Shown one piece after another: positions 20,867 through 31,166 of a stretch of 64,000 nt of DNA. The number at the start of each line of letters is the position of its first letter. Position 1 is the first letter of the stretch. The DNA is from Dactylonectria macrodidyma (Eukaryota; Ascomycota; Sordariomycetes; Hypocreales; Nectriaceae): positions 744,001-808,000 of the forward strand of contig JAGMUV010000027.1 in the NCBI GenBank assembly GCA_020744425.1. The letters run 5' to 3'. The position numbers and the translations under genes were made by a program. The notes under the pieces were generated by a model that saw nothing but the letters and a program-made list of their open reading frames with translations, was not told the DNA's origin and made no database searches.

Positions 20867-21303
20867 AGCAGTAAGTCACGCGACGGTTGTGCACCCTCCT
20901 TTGAGAACTTAAGGGTCTGCATGTTGCTATAGAGTACATCAAAATAGAGTTTTGACATGGCCAACCATCGATGGGCGTGATGTCATCTAAGTTAATTAGC
21001 CTTTTGGTCTCCCCATGCAACCTTTACAACTGGTATCAAATCCCAGCAGCATTCGTCTTTTACTCAAGAAGGTATGGGAGTTTTGGCTCGGGGAGGCTAA
21101 TTCATCAGTATAAGAATGTGCCAGCCCTTCTATCGTTACTCTACTCCCCAGCGCTGACTTCAATTCAAGTAAGTCAAGTTCGGGGGTGTAACTTGATTAC
21201 TTGAAATAAAATCGTCCGTGAACTTACTTGACTTGATTTGAATTGATATACTTGAATTGAAAGCGCTGACCTCAGGCCAGGATGAAGCTATTGATTGGTA
21301 CTG
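20867..21303. other. AT-rich stretch with TTGA/TCAA-rich short repeats
   Basis: Between about 21160 and 21262 the words acttga, ttgaattga and their complements recur many times. This resembles the subterminal repeats of hAT elements and lies beside a hAT transposase relic. No gene is seen. Confidence 0.4.
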
Positions 21304-21556
21304 TCACACCTCCCCTCCATCCCAACCCATCATGTCCCCACCAAAGCTGACGACCTCGCCCACAGTGATCGCTTGATGACCTAGCCAATTCCGTACGCAC
21401 TGTATTTCCTCTATTATATCGGGGCTGAAGCTGTGCCTTTGCGAGCTTACTGTCAACTTTGTGACACTAAACGTCCGCTCAGGATCGACAGACATAGCAG
21501 GAATTGCCAGGATGTCGAGGGCAAACTTGCTCAGACGTGGATCCCTTTGCGACTGC
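21304..21556 (-). pseudogene. hAT transposase C-terminal (dimerisation) fragment
   Basis: Reading leftward from the piggyBac end, the - strand encodes SQRDPRLSKFALDILAIPAM followed by SVDPERTFSVTKLTVSSQR, the conserved hAT C-terminal block (compare RYPRLSRMALDFL ... SAECERLFSAAG at 56.5 kb). It begins abruptly at the piggyBac boundary; the N-terminal part is not on the other side. Confidence 0.8.
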
Positions 21557-21559
21557 TAA

Positions 21560-23608
21560 GGCAGCCCGCATATTTCTGACCCACTTTTATCCCCGCTTTT
21601 CGCGCTCGAGCTGAGTGACATACTCGTTACATCAGTATCTTCAGAATCAACACCACCAAAATTACTATGTACGCAATTAATGAACTACTCCAATGGATAC
21701 AGTAAAGCACAGCCTAGCTGCAAACGCTTTTGACGAAGAGCTTGATATCTGCCTAGATGAATGCCAACAGGAACAGGCAGCTGATAACACCTGCCGGCCG
21801 GATGTGCCGCCTACATCACAACGTGGCTACAACTTCAAGCCTTTTTGCATCTCTCAACGCAGCCCTATCATCGCAACCCTTCCTTCAACGCCGTTGTCAC
21901 TTTTCCAGCTCTTTCTACCTGAAATGCTAGTTGAGAGATGGGTCAGCTACTCGAATACAGCAATAACAGCCAGTTTCGAGCCTGGACAAGCACCAAGACC
22001 TCTGTCTGCTGCTGAAGTCTTCCTATGGCTTGGAATCGTTATTTACATAGGTCTTCATAAGGAAATTGCAGTCAGGGACCACTGGAAGACCTCAGAAGAA
22101 GACTCAATGCAGCCAAAGCATCCTATCGTTAAATTCATGACTTTTGACCGATTTCAACTCCTCTATCGCCGCCTCCGACCATACGATACGACTGCCCCGA
22201 TTGATGCAGATGACGGCATCGCGAAGAACTTTAAGAAGGTTGATGAGTGGTCTCAGCTGATACAGCAGGCGTCTACAAAGCTCTTCCAACCGGGCACACA
22301 TATCGCTATAGATGAGGGCATCATCGGCTTCACAGGGAGGGCACGAGAGACAGTCACCATTAAGACCAAGCCGACTCCAACGGGCTTCAAGGTTTGGGTT
22401 GTGGCACAACGAGGCTATTTCCTGCGTTGGATTTGGCACACGCCTTTCACAACCCTCGGTCCTGTGAGCAAGCGACTATCACAGAGATCAGGGCCGCCTA
22501 AAGCGACCCTCAACCCGACACAAAGCGTGGTTGTTGCCCTAGTTAATCAGCTGCCGGATGCCACATACCACGTCTTCTTAGATAACCTCTTTTGCTCGCC
22601 TAAGCTCTTCCGAGTCCTCAGGAAGCGAGGCATCGGGGCTACGGGCACCTGCCGCACTAACTGTGGTCTGTATAGGCCTCTTGTGCTATTAAAGGCCCAG
22701 GATCGGAAAGGCAAGCTGCCTTGGCAGTGGAATGGCCTAGTGACAGTTCCCACGCCGGACGATCAGGTCAGCGTTCTGTATGACATATCTCTTAGTATTT
22801 CCCTTAATAATCCGTCTCTTGAAGCCGCAGGTGAATCAAATCGCATGGAAAGATGACGCCCTAGTGCTACTGTTATCAACGGTATACACAGGGCACGAGA
22901 TCGAACAACGCATCCGCCGGCGGCCGACGTCAACACAAGCCCGGGCACAGCAAATCAAGCACTTTTTTGGTGCGCACCCTGTGCTAAAGGTTTGGCAGCC
23001 GTCTATCGCGACTGACTACAACGATCACATGGGCGCGGTCGATATTGGCGATCAACTACGAGCAAAGCTGGGAATGGATCATCGTGTTTATAAGGGCGCT
23101 TGGCGGGCTATTGCATGGTGCTTCCTCCTCGAGACTGCACTCGTCAACAGCTACCTTCTTCAATTCCACGGAGACCCTAGTTGGCCGCGAATTGAGTCAC
23201 AGACAGCGTGGAGGCAACGCATCTGTGATGACCTCATCCGCACTTACACAGCTACCGCAGCCTCGAGGCAGAGATATCGGTCCGGCGACACATTTACGCC
23301 TACAATACAGCATAAAAGAGTCTCAAGAGGGAAAAAATCTAGCTGCCTCGGCTGTAAAGGGATCAGATTCAATGAGCCCCGGCAGGGTCGGGGGCCTCTA
23401 AGGGCGGCACAGCCAAGTCAGCTCAATCGAAGGCGGCCGACGATGACAAGTTCGGGCTGCTTGCAGTGTGATGTAGCAATTTGTACCCGGCAGGCTTGCT
23501 GGTACTTCTATCACAACCAAATTTAGGTGCTAATCAATGTATCTATCATTCTAGGCCGTCTAGTGGTCCAAAACCGGGAAAACTGTGGGCCGACTCATGC
23601 GGGCTGCC
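21560..23608 (+). mobile_element. piggyBac-type DNA transposon (about 2.05 kb) with intact transposase
   Basis: Inverted ends GGCAGCCCGCAT at 21560-21571 and ATGCGGGCTGCC at 23597-23608 are perfect over 12 bases and similar further in. Outside them are CTAA (21556-21559) and TTAG (23609-23612), each one change from the TTAA target of this superfamily. Similarity between the two flanks continues outward (GCAAAGGGAT on both sides), so the exact outer limit is uncertain. It contains one transposase gene with one intron. Confidence 0.8.
21693..23526 (+). CDS. piggyBac-type transposase (DDE_Tnp_1_7) with C-terminal cysteine-rich domain
   Basis: Exons 21693-22766 and 22831-23526 (GT...AG intron), phases closing to 589 aa. 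The DDE acids are visible in HIAIDEGIIGFTGR (about D207), YHVFLDNLFCS (about D297) and the YNDHMGAVDIGDQLRA block. Upstream are LSLFQLFLPEMLVERWVSYS and HPIVKFMTFDRFQLLYRRLR, both typical of the family. The C-terminus has paired cysteines (SCLGCKG ... CLQCDVAICTRQACWYFYH), the DNA-binding cysteine-rich domain. No stops or frameshifts, so it is potentially active. Confidence 0.9.
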
Positions 23609-23615
23609 TTAGCAG

Positions 23616-25379
23616 ATGCAAAGGGATATCGCGGACGGTATCTCTTGGACTGCGCGCATTACACCCGTCCACAGGGATGACGAACTGCTGTGCCTGATCT
23701 TCGACTGGGAGAAGGCCGACCTCCACATCACTGTTGCTGATAGCGGAATGATTCAGAGCTGGCCACTTATCGATGATGCCTTCCGCATCCTCGTTCAAAC
23801 TGTCAGGGATTACGCTATCTTCCTGCTCGATACTCGCGGAAACGTGGTGACCTGGAATACTGGGGCAGAGCTGAACAAGGGATACAAGGAAGAAATCGTC
23901 GGTAAGCACTTCTCGATTTTCTACGGCGAGGAAGATATCCAGTCCAGGAAGCCTGAGAAAGAGCTCGAGATTTGCTTGCGTGAAGGCAGGGTGGAAGATG
24001 AGGGCTGGCGCTACCGTAAGGATGGCAGCCGATTCTGGGCCAACGTCGTCATTACAGCCATCTATAAGAACGACATGCACGTCGGCTTCGGCAAGGTCAC
24101 CCGCAATCTTAGTGAGCGAAAAGAGGCGGAAATGCGGCTTATTGCCGCCTACGAGGAGAGCACCAAGTTGAAGAATGACTTCCTAGCAAATATCAGCCAC
24201 GAGATCCGTACGCCGATGCACGGCATGCTCTCCGCCTGCTCTCTGCTTCTTGACAGCCGCCTGACCGAGAAACAGCAGGAGACAGCCAATATAATCGAAG
24301 AGTCGGGCCGCGTCCTGTTGCAGGTCATCAACGATATTCTCGACTACTCCAAACTCGCGGCAGGCAGCTTTTCCATCAATAACGACAAGGTTGATGTCAC
24401 TAGTTTGATCGCTTCGGTGGTGCGCGGTGTGCAGACCACTGTGCAACCGGGAGTGTCACTGAGACTGGTCCTGGCACCAGGCCTGCCAAGGTGGGCAGAA
24501 GGGGATCCTCTCAGATACCGCCAAATCGTCGAGAACATCGTGGGCAACGCCGTAAAGTTTACTGAAAAGGGGTCCATTTTGGTGAGCGTGTCGCTGCTCA
24601 CGGAGGACGCGACCACCCACACGATCATGACTGAGGTCGCCGACACTGGACATGGCGTGTCGGAGGATGACGCCCAGAAACTCTTCAAGCCATTCACACA
24701 GCTTGATACTCCATATGAGAAGCGTCGTCAAGGGACTGGCCTCGGACTGTCCATCGCAAAATCGCTCGCTGAGCTGATGGGTGGGGATATTGGATATAAA
24801 CCTAACCCGGAACGGCAGGGCAGCATCTTCTGGTTCATGGTCAAGCTAAAAAAGCTCAACAGCCTTCAGCAGATCCACACCGTCAATGCAGAGCCCGAAC
24901 GCAGCAGCGAAGTGTCGCGGCAGCAGGTCCCACAAGGCGAGGACTTCGCGGCGCAGCTGACACATTTGGAGGAGATCGCGCCAACGATGCGGATCCTGGC
25001 AGCCGAGGATAACATCATCAACCAGAAAGTCCTGGTCGGATTGCTGCATGCCTTCGGATTCCAGCACATCACAGTCGTCTCGGACGGCGCCCAGGCAGTC
25101 TCGACTCTATCCGCCGCGCCCGACACCTTTAACCTGATTCTCATGGACATCAGCATGCCCGTCATGAATGGTTACGAGGCGACAGTCCAGATAAGGAACA
25201 GCGGCGTGCGCCTACCCATCATTGCCATGACCGCCTACGCACTCAAGGGCGACATGGAGCGCTGTTTGGAAAAAGGGGTGGATGATTATATTGCCAAGCC
25301 GGTGAATAGGCAACTGCTGCTGAAGTGGCTTGTAAGACCGGGCGGTGCGGCGCTGGCCACCGCTCCTATGAGGCCATAA
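23616..25379 (+). CDS. hybrid histidine kinase (PAS-HisKA-HATPase-REC), probably 5'-truncated
   Basis: 587 aa without an intron, starting four bases beyond the TTAG that bounds the piggyBac element. Order: PAS domain (about 55-170, YAIFLLDTRGNVVTWNTGAE ... GWRYRKDGSRFWANV), phospho-acceptor H-box with His195 in NISHEIRTP, N-box NIVGNAVKFT, G1 VADTGHGV, F-box FKPFTQLD, G2 GTGLGLSIAKSL, then a receiver domain with AEDN, phosphorylated Asp511 in LILMDISMP and lysine in IAKPVN. It should autophosphorylate and relay to an HPt protein in the cytosol. The N-terminal 50 residues (WTARITPVHRDDELLCLIF) look like the end of an upstream sensor region whose beginning is missing; an in-frame stop lies just upstream of the ATG. 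Confidence 0.88.
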   Translation: MQRDIADGISWTARITPVHRDDELLCLIFDWEKADLHITVADSGMIQSWPLIDDAFRILVQTVRDYAIFLLDTRGNVVTWNTGAELNKGYKEEIVGKHFSIFYGEEDIQSRKPEKELEICLREGRVEDEGWRYRKDGSRFWANVVITAIYKNDMHVGFGKVTRNLSERKEAEMRLIAAYEESTKLKNDFLANISHEIRTPMHGMLSACSLLLDSRLTEKQQETANIIEESGRVLLQVINDILDYSKLAAGSFSINNDKVDVTSLIASVVRGVQTTVQPGVSLRLVLAPGLPRWAEGDPLRYRQIVENIVGNAVKFTEKGSILVSVSLLTEDATTHTIMTEVADTGHGVSEDDAQKLFKPFTQLDTPYEKRRQGTGLGLSIAKSLAELMGGDIGYKPNPERQGSIFWFMVKLKKLNSLQQIHTVNAEPERSSEVSRQQVPQGEDFAAQLTHLEEIAPTMRILAAEDNIINQKVLVGLLHAFGFQHITVVSDGAQAVSTLSAAPDTFNLILMDISMPVMNGYEATVQIRNSGVRLPIIAMTAYALKGDMERCLEKGVDDYIAKPVNRQLLLKWLVRPGGAALATAPMRP

Positions 25380-25954
25380 ACCCGTTAAACGCGGCTCCTC
25401 TGCAGACGATGCGCTCATGTGGCGATGATGTTCTGGCATCTGCGCTCTTGATACCGCCGTTGCCGGATGCAACTTTTTTCATCTCCTCATCTTCGCTGAA
25501 AGGAGGCTCGATCTCCTCTAGCTCTTCGAGGGGCAGGAGATGGTAGACGCATACTTCCACCGTGTGGACGGATCGACCAAGAGTGTGCTGCCAGCTCTTG
25601 TGCGAGGTGCCCAACTGATCTGGCTCGTCGTTCTCCGCCTGGGGCGAGGTTTCCAGGGTTGTATCGAAGGTAATGACCTGGCTCGGATCAGGGCTCTCAT
25701 GATTCGACATGGATATCGAATCTATAGCGCCTGTAAAAAGCTCCAATATCGGACGGACATAGCCTGCTCTTCGGGGCTCGCCTGTGACCTTAGTCCCTCA
25801 TAAGCCAACGAGTAACAGCTTCAGGAAGAGGAAAAACTTTTCAGGGGAGAGTTCTCTTGAAGGGGTCGATCGCGGGGCTAGCATAGGATGAGTGCTGACA
25901 TAATTTGGGCACCTGGCTGCGCCACTCTATTTTTGCACCAGAGTGCCCATCATT
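25380..25954. other. 3' flank of the histidine kinase up to the LINE target site
   Basis: A 126-codon frame on the - strand (25746-25366) overlaps the kinase 3' end and has no family signal. Nothing else is recognised. The left copy of the LINE target duplication follows at 25955. Confidence 0.35.
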
Positions 25955-26083
25955 CATTCAATCAGGAAGGATTTTTTCTCCACGAATTCAACCCTTCTTA
26001 CGGAAATCTCGTTATTTATCTTCTTTATAACTTTTGAAATACCTACCCGGTAGCCGCTTGGCGGAGATTCAGGCCTTTGGTGG

Positions 26084-27394
26084 ATGTCTGGCGTTACGAA
26101 CCCCGCTTCAGACGTCATTGTCGTCATGGAAGGCGAACCGGATGTTCCGGGCGGGGGATATCATCGTCCCCTGCGTAAAAGGACCAGAACGACGAGGGCA
26201 TTAGAGTCCGAGCAGCAAAAAGGCGATATGGAATGGCAGGAGGAGGAGAGCAGCGAGGGAGCTCTGAGTCATACGCGAACTAAGAAAAGAACCACGCCTA
26301 AGGCAGCTGGCAGCATGACCGAGGCGATCCAGGGTTTGAAACGACTCCTGGAACAGGATTTCAATCAAAGAATGGAAGCAATGAAGGCAGAGTTTCAGCT
26401 CGAGTTTACAAAACTTAGCGACCGCATGGCTGAGGAAGTCACTAGGACCACGGCCCAGATGGCGCAAGAATTGTCACAGGCTCGAGAGCAGCTCACCCTG
26501 GTTTGCAGCGAGTTGGAGCAGACCCGGCTACAGCTGGACACCTTGACCAATGCTCATGCAGCAAGATCGCCTAGTCAGACATATGCAGATGCTGCCAGGA
26601 TGACGCCTATTAGTATTACCACTCAAACCCCATCCACGGTTCGATCGGCAACCCCGGAACCGGTGTTCTGCACGGTAGACACATCCAGGGTGCCCGAGGA
26701 TCATATCGGAGATACTACACCAGCAGTGCTTCGCAGGACCATTGAACAGGAAATGCGAACATCTAGCGACCAACCTAGTTGGCGATGTGTTGCAGTGACC
26801 AGAGATGGACGAAATGCCAACCGCCTGAGGGTCATCGGTAGGAACGAGGAAGAACTGAAGAAGATCAAGACCATTATTGAGGTCAAGAAGGCTCCAGGTG
26901 CGAGAGTCCTTCGTGACCAACTGTACCCAGTCAAAGTTGACAATATCAACCGTACCGCCGTTCTCGACCAGGAAGGCAAGGTCCTTCCTGGAGCAATGGA
27001 AGCCTTGGGCCAAGAGAATGAAGTCCAGATTGCCAAGATGGCCTGGTTGAGTCGCAGGGATAACGCAAAGGCATATGGATCCATGGTGGTATACCTCACC
27101 AAAAACAGTGATGCCAGGAGACTCTTACAGGAACGCTACTTCCTTGCAGCCGGTGAATCGGCTTATACCAGCATGTTCGAGCGGAGAACCGGACCGATAC
27201 AATGCTATAACTGCCAGGAGCTCGGCCACAAGGCTTTCTCGTGCAGCAAGAATCGGGTATGTGCGAGGTGCGCTGCCGAAGGCCACCATCATAGTGAGTG
27301 CCAGACGCAGGTACCCAAGTGCGTACCCTGTGGTGGACCGCACGAGTCGTTCAGTCGAAGCTGCCCGAAACTCTACCCTACTCGGCATGAGTAG
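26084..27394 (+). CDS. LINE ORF1 protein (coiled coil, zinc knuckles)
   Basis: 436 aa. A charged N-terminus is followed by a coiled coil (about residues 78-160, with QRMEAMKAEFQLEFTKLSDR). Three cysteine-rich knuckles lie at the C-terminus: CYNCQELGHKAFSC and CARCAAEGHHHSEC fit CX2CX4HX4C, and CVPCGGPHESFSRSC is a variant. It should bind the element RNA and package it with ORF2. The stop codon overlaps the ORF2 start in ATGAGTAG (27387-27394). Confidence 0.92.
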   Translation: MSGVTNPASDVIVVMEGEPDVPGGGYHRPLRKRTRTTRALESEQQKGDMEWQEEESSEGALSHTRTKKRTTPKAAGSMTEAIQGLKRLLEQDFNQRMEAMKAEFQLEFTKLSDRMAEEVTRTTAQMAQELSQAREQLTLVCSELEQTRLQLDTLTNAHAARSPSQTYADAARMTPISITTQTPSTVRSATPEPVFCTVDTSRVPEDHIGDTTPAVLRRTIEQEMRTSSDQPSWRCVAVTRDGRNANRLRVIGRNEEELKKIKTIIEVKKAPGARVLRDQLYPVKVDNINRTAVLDQEGKVLPGAMEALGQENEVQIAKMAWLSRRDNAKAYGSMVVYLTKNSDARRLLQERYFLAAGESAYTSMFERRTGPIQCYNCQELGHKAFSCSKNRVCARCAAEGHHHSECQTQVPKCVPCGGPHESFSRSCPKLYPTRHE

Positions 27395-30300
27395 GATATT
27401 CCAGGTAATTCAACTGAATGTAAGAAAACAGGACACGGTACATGAGAGCCTAATGAACGATACGCGACCCCAAGATTTTGCAGTTGTGGCGGTCCAAGAA
27501 CCACCAGCATGGAAAAGTGACGGCAAACTATTAACAGTCCCTATGGGGCATCCCAGATGGATTAAAATGGTCCCTACGATTTGGAGAGATGGCAGATGGC
27601 CGATCCGGAGCATGTTGTGGGTGAATAGGGACTTGGAGGTCAACCAAGTACCAATACAGTCCCCGGACTTGACAGCAGCAGCCATACGACTTCCGGACCG
27701 AATAATGTTGGTTGTGTCAGTGTATGTGCCGGGACGCAAGCCCCAGGCTCTTCGAAATACATGCCATACCCTGCACCAGGTGATCCTCGACCTCAGGAGC
27801 AGGGCAGGGATGGCGGTGGACGTCATACTGGCCGGAGATTTTAACCAACACGACCGGCTATGGGGAGGAGACGACGTGGCCTTAGCAAGGCAAGGCGAGG
27901 CCGAACCGATCATCGACCTCATGAACGAACACGGTCTTTGCAGCCTCCTCCCGAGAGGCACAAAGACATGGCAAGGCCCCGACAAGGAAAGCACAATCGA
28001 CCTGGTGCTGGCGACGGCGGAGGTGGCAGACGAAATGGTGACGTGCTCCATACACCCGACAGAACACGGATCGGACCACCGGGCGATCCAAACGACGTTC
28101 GATCTCGCGAGGCCTGATCGGATTGTCACGGAAAGACTGTTGTTCAAGAATGCACCATGGACAGCAATTAGAGCCAAAGTGGAGGACAATCTCCAAGAGC
28201 TTCCCTGGACAGTCGGCGTGCAGGAACAGACAGACCAGTTAATGAGGGTCATCCTCGAGGCGATCCACGAGCTGACGCCCCGAGCACAACCAGTACCGTA
28301 CGCGAAGCGCTGGTGGACGAAGGATTTGACGAGACTTCGGCGGGTGTACACGTTCTGGCGGAATCAGGCTAGGGCACAGCGGCGAGCAGGTCAGGTGAGG
28401 CCCGACCTGGAAGGACGGGCCAAGGAAGCATCCAAGGAGTACCATGATGCCATTCGGAAACAGAAGAAACTGCACTGGGACGAGTTCCTAGCAGAAGATG
28501 TCAACATATGGAAGGCAGCCAAGTATTTGAAACCTGGAAAGGACATCATGGACGATAGGGTGCCCCCTTTGAAGAGACAAGACGGCTCCACCACTGTAGA
28601 TAGGGTGGAGCAGGCAGAGGAGCTATTCAGCACGTTCTTCCCGCCGTTGCCGGCCAGGATTGAAGATGAAGGCGACCGACCGCAACGGACGGAAGTGCAC
28701 ATGCCAGACCTCACCATGGAGGAAGTTGAAGAAAAAGTGATAGCAGCGAAACCTTGGAAAGCGCCTGGAGAGGATGGTCTGCCAGCAATGGTGTGGAAAC
28801 AGCTTTGGCCAGTGGTTAGATACCGTGTCTTGCACCTCTTCGACACATCCCTCAGGGATGGTGTGGTACCCCACCAGTGGAGGAGCGCGAAGATCATCCC
28901 GCTAAAGAAAGCAGACAAGGGAGACTACACAGTGGCCAAGGCATGGAGACCGATATCGCTGCTGTCAACACTGGGCAAGATACTCGAGGCAGTCGTTGCA
29001 GAGCGGATATCCTATGTAGTGGAAAGCTATGGATTGCTGCCCGCAAACCACTTCGGGGCAAGGAAGCGAAGGTCAGCCGAACAAGCACTGATACTGCTGC
29101 AGGAGCAGATCTATAAGGCATGGAGGGCCGGCAGGGTGCTCAGTCTGATCAGTTTCGACGTCAAAGGCGCTTACAATGGAGTGTTCAAAGAACGACTACT
29201 GGAGAGGCTGAAGGCGAGAGGCATACCTGGTGGACTGGTGAGATGGATTGACGCCTTCTGCTCTGGACGAATGGCCACCGTGGTGGTAAATGGGCACACG
29301 TCACAGCTACGGGAGTTGCCACAGGCAGGTCTCCCGCAAGGATCACCGCTGTCGCCGGTGTTGTTCCTGTTCTTCAATGCAGATTTGGTGCAGAGAAGAA
29401 TCAACGCAAGAGGTGGCTCGATGGCATTCGTGGACGACTACTCAGCCTGGGTGGTGGGACCAACAGCGGAGGAGAATCGAGCCGGCATCCAATCAATTAT
29501 AGACGAAGCACTGGGCTGGGAAAGACGGAGCGGTGCGACGTTTAACGGAGACAAAACGGCCATCGTGCATTTCACGCGAAACGCCGCGCGTACCAGCGAC
29601 AAACCGTTCATGATCAAAGGAAAAGTAGTCAAGCCCAAGACCAGCGCCAAGATCCTGGGAGTGGTCATGGACGCGAAACTACGATACAAGGAACACATAG
29701 CTAAAGCTGCCGCAAAGGGGCTCTCGGCCGCTATGTGTTTGAAAAGACTGAAAATGTTGTCACCGCGGACGGCGAGACAACTGTTCGTAGCAACAGTGGC
29801 TCCCACCATGGACTATGCGTCTAGCGTGTGGGCGCATTCATGCGGCATTAGAGAAGCCGCTTGGCTGGACAAAGCACAGATGGTTGGAGCACAGGCGATC
29901 ACGGGAGCTTTCCGGACCGTGGCAACAGCGGTGGCCGAGGCCGAAGCTAGCATCCAACCGGTGCAAGAACGGCATGCGCAAGCGGCAACAAGGTTTTGGA
30001 TCAACCTCCGGACCCTTCCCAGGACACACCCGTTGGCGACACTGAAAGTGAAAGTGTGTCGCCGATTCGTATCGCCGATGCAGAGGATTGCTCAAGTACA
30101 AGGGGAAACAGCCACTGAACGAATGGAGATCATTCGGGAGTACGCGTTACCGCCATGGAGAGACCGTATCCCGGTGTTGTGCGACCCTGACCGGGAGAGA
30201 GCGGTGGAAGAAGCAAAGAGGGTGGATGGCATAGTCATGGCCACCTGCTCCTCGCAGAGAAGGGGCATGGTAGGCATGGGAGGTGTCGTACAAGATACGG

Positions 30301-31166
30301 CGATCAACAACGATGACGAGGTAGTGGCCAGCTACTCCATCACTCTCGGGTTGACGGAGGAGCTGAACCTATACATCGCCGAGCTGGGAGCTATAGAGAT
30401 GGTATTGAGATGTATGCCGTCTGGACTCTGCCGGCGGGATATGACTGTCATGACGAGCAGCCGCTCCGCACTAGAAGCCATACGGCGGCCACGACAACAA
30501 TCCGGCCAACAAATCATACGGCAAATATACGACCATATCAAGCGTCTCGAAGACGAGGGCCACTCTCTCCGGATGTTGTGGGTTCCAGCAGGAGAAGAGG
30601 ATTTCGCGCTGGGACCAAAAGCCAAAGCAGCAGCGCGGAAGGCCACAGAAGGAGAATGCAGACCAGATGTGCCACCGCATCTAGCAAGATCCACAAGGAT
30701 AAGACTAGCGATAACCAAGCAGCAGCAAACAAGAACACTACCAGAAAGAGTCGGGAAATACTCGAAGCAGATAGATACGGCACTGCCAGGCAAGCATACC
30801 CGTACTCTATATGACTCGCTGAAGAGGAAGGAAGCAGACGTACTATCACAGCTCCGCACCGGAATGGTGAGACTTAACAGCTTTCTGTGCAAGATAGGAA
30901 CGATGGAATCGGACACTTGCGAATGCGGGCTAGCATCAGAGACAGTGGAACACTTCCTATTCCGCTGCGCAAAATGGACCGCGCAACGGGAAGGCATGTT
31001 GCGATGTTCACAGACGAAGATGGGAAACCTATCATACTTCCTGGGAGGAAAGGCGGCGTCTGACGGTGACAAATGGGCGCCAGACATGCGGGCAGTACGG
31101 GCGACGATCAAATTTGCCATTGCAACGGGGAGGCTTGACATGGACCAGAAGCCTCAGGCACACTAA
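27387..31166 (+). CDS. LINE ORF2 protein: APE-type endonuclease, reverse transcriptase, RNase H-like region
   Basis: 1,259 aa from the ATG that overlaps the ORF1 stop; the frame is open about 100 codons further upstream, but that part lies inside ORF1. N-terminal endonuclease/phosphatase fold with LAGDFNQHDRLWGG and EHGSDHRAIQT. Reverse transcriptase with LISFDVKGAYNGV, AGLPQGSPLSPVLFLFFNADL and the catalytic AFVDDYSAW (near residue 680; FVDD instead of the common YxDD). Then an RNase H-like region (IAELGAIEMVLRCM) and a terminal cysteine motif CECGLASETVEHFLFRC (near 1180). Two of the usual RNase H acids are not apparent. It should nick the target and prime reverse transcription in the nucleus. 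No stops or frameshifts. Confidence 0.93.
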   Translation: MSRIFQVIQLNVRKQDTVHESLMNDTRPQDFAVVAVQEPPAWKSDGKLLTVPMGHPRWIKMVPTIWRDGRWPIRSMLWVNRDLEVNQVPIQSPDLTAAAIRLPDRIMLVVSVYVPGRKPQALRNTCHTLHQVILDLRSRAGMAVDVILAGDFNQHDRLWGGDDVALARQGEAEPIIDLMNEHGLCSLLPRGTKTWQGPDKESTIDLVLATAEVADEMVTCSIHPTEHGSDHRAIQTTFDLARPDRIVTERLLFKNAPWTAIRAKVEDNLQELPWTVGVQEQTDQLMRVILEAIHELTPRAQPVPYAKRWWTKDLTRLRRVYTFWRNQARAQRRAGQVRPDLEGRAKEASKEYHDAIRKQKKLHWDEFLAEDVNIWKAAKYLKPGKDIMDDRVPPLKRQDGSTTVDRVEQAEELFSTFFPPLPARIEDEGDRPQRTEVHMPDLTMEEVEEKVIAAKPWKAPGEDGLPAMVWKQLWPVVRYRVLHLFDTSLRDGVVPHQWRSAKIIPLKKADKGDYTVAKAWRPISLLSTLGKILEAVVAERISYVVESYGLLPANHFGARKRRSAEQALILLQEQIYKAWRAGRVLSLISFDVKGAYNGVFKERLLERLKARGIPGGLVRWIDAFCSGRMATVVVNGHTSQLRELPQAGLPQGSPLSPVLFLFFNADLVQRRINARGGSMAFVDDYSAWVVGPTAEENRAGIQSIIDEALGWERRSGATFNGDKTAIVHFTRNAARTSDKPFMIKGKVVKPKTSAKILGVVMDAKLRYKEHIAKAAAKGLSAAMCLKRLKMLSPRTARQLFVATVAPTMDYASSVWAHSCGIREAAWLDKAQMVGAQAITGAFRTVATAVAEAEASIQPVQERHAQAATRFWINLRTLPRTHPLATLKVKVCRRFVSPMQRIAQVQGETATERMEIIREYALPPWRDRIPVLCDPDRERAVEEAKRVDGIVMATCSSQRRGMVGMGGVVQDTAINNDDEVVASYSITLGLTEELNLYIAELGAIEMVLRCMPSGLCRRDMTVMTSSRSALEAIRRPRQQSGQQIIRQIYDHIKRLEDEGHSLRMLWVPAGEEDFALGPKAKAAARKATEGECRPDVPPHLARSTRIRLAITKQQQTRTLPERVGKYSKQIDTALPGKHTRTLYDSLKRKEADVLSQLRTGMVRLNSFLCKIGTMESDTCECGLASETVEHFLFRCAKWTAQREGMLRCSQTKMGNLSYFLGGKAASDGDKWAPDMRAVRATIKFAIATGRLDMDQKPQAH

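Noticed and set aside
25366..25746. 126-codon frame antisense to the histidine kinase 3' end
   Set aside because: Overlaps a confident gene and shows no family signal; likely a chance frame.
30332..31141. 269-codon - strand frame inside LINE ORF2
   Set aside because: Antisense shadow of the ORF2 C-terminal region.
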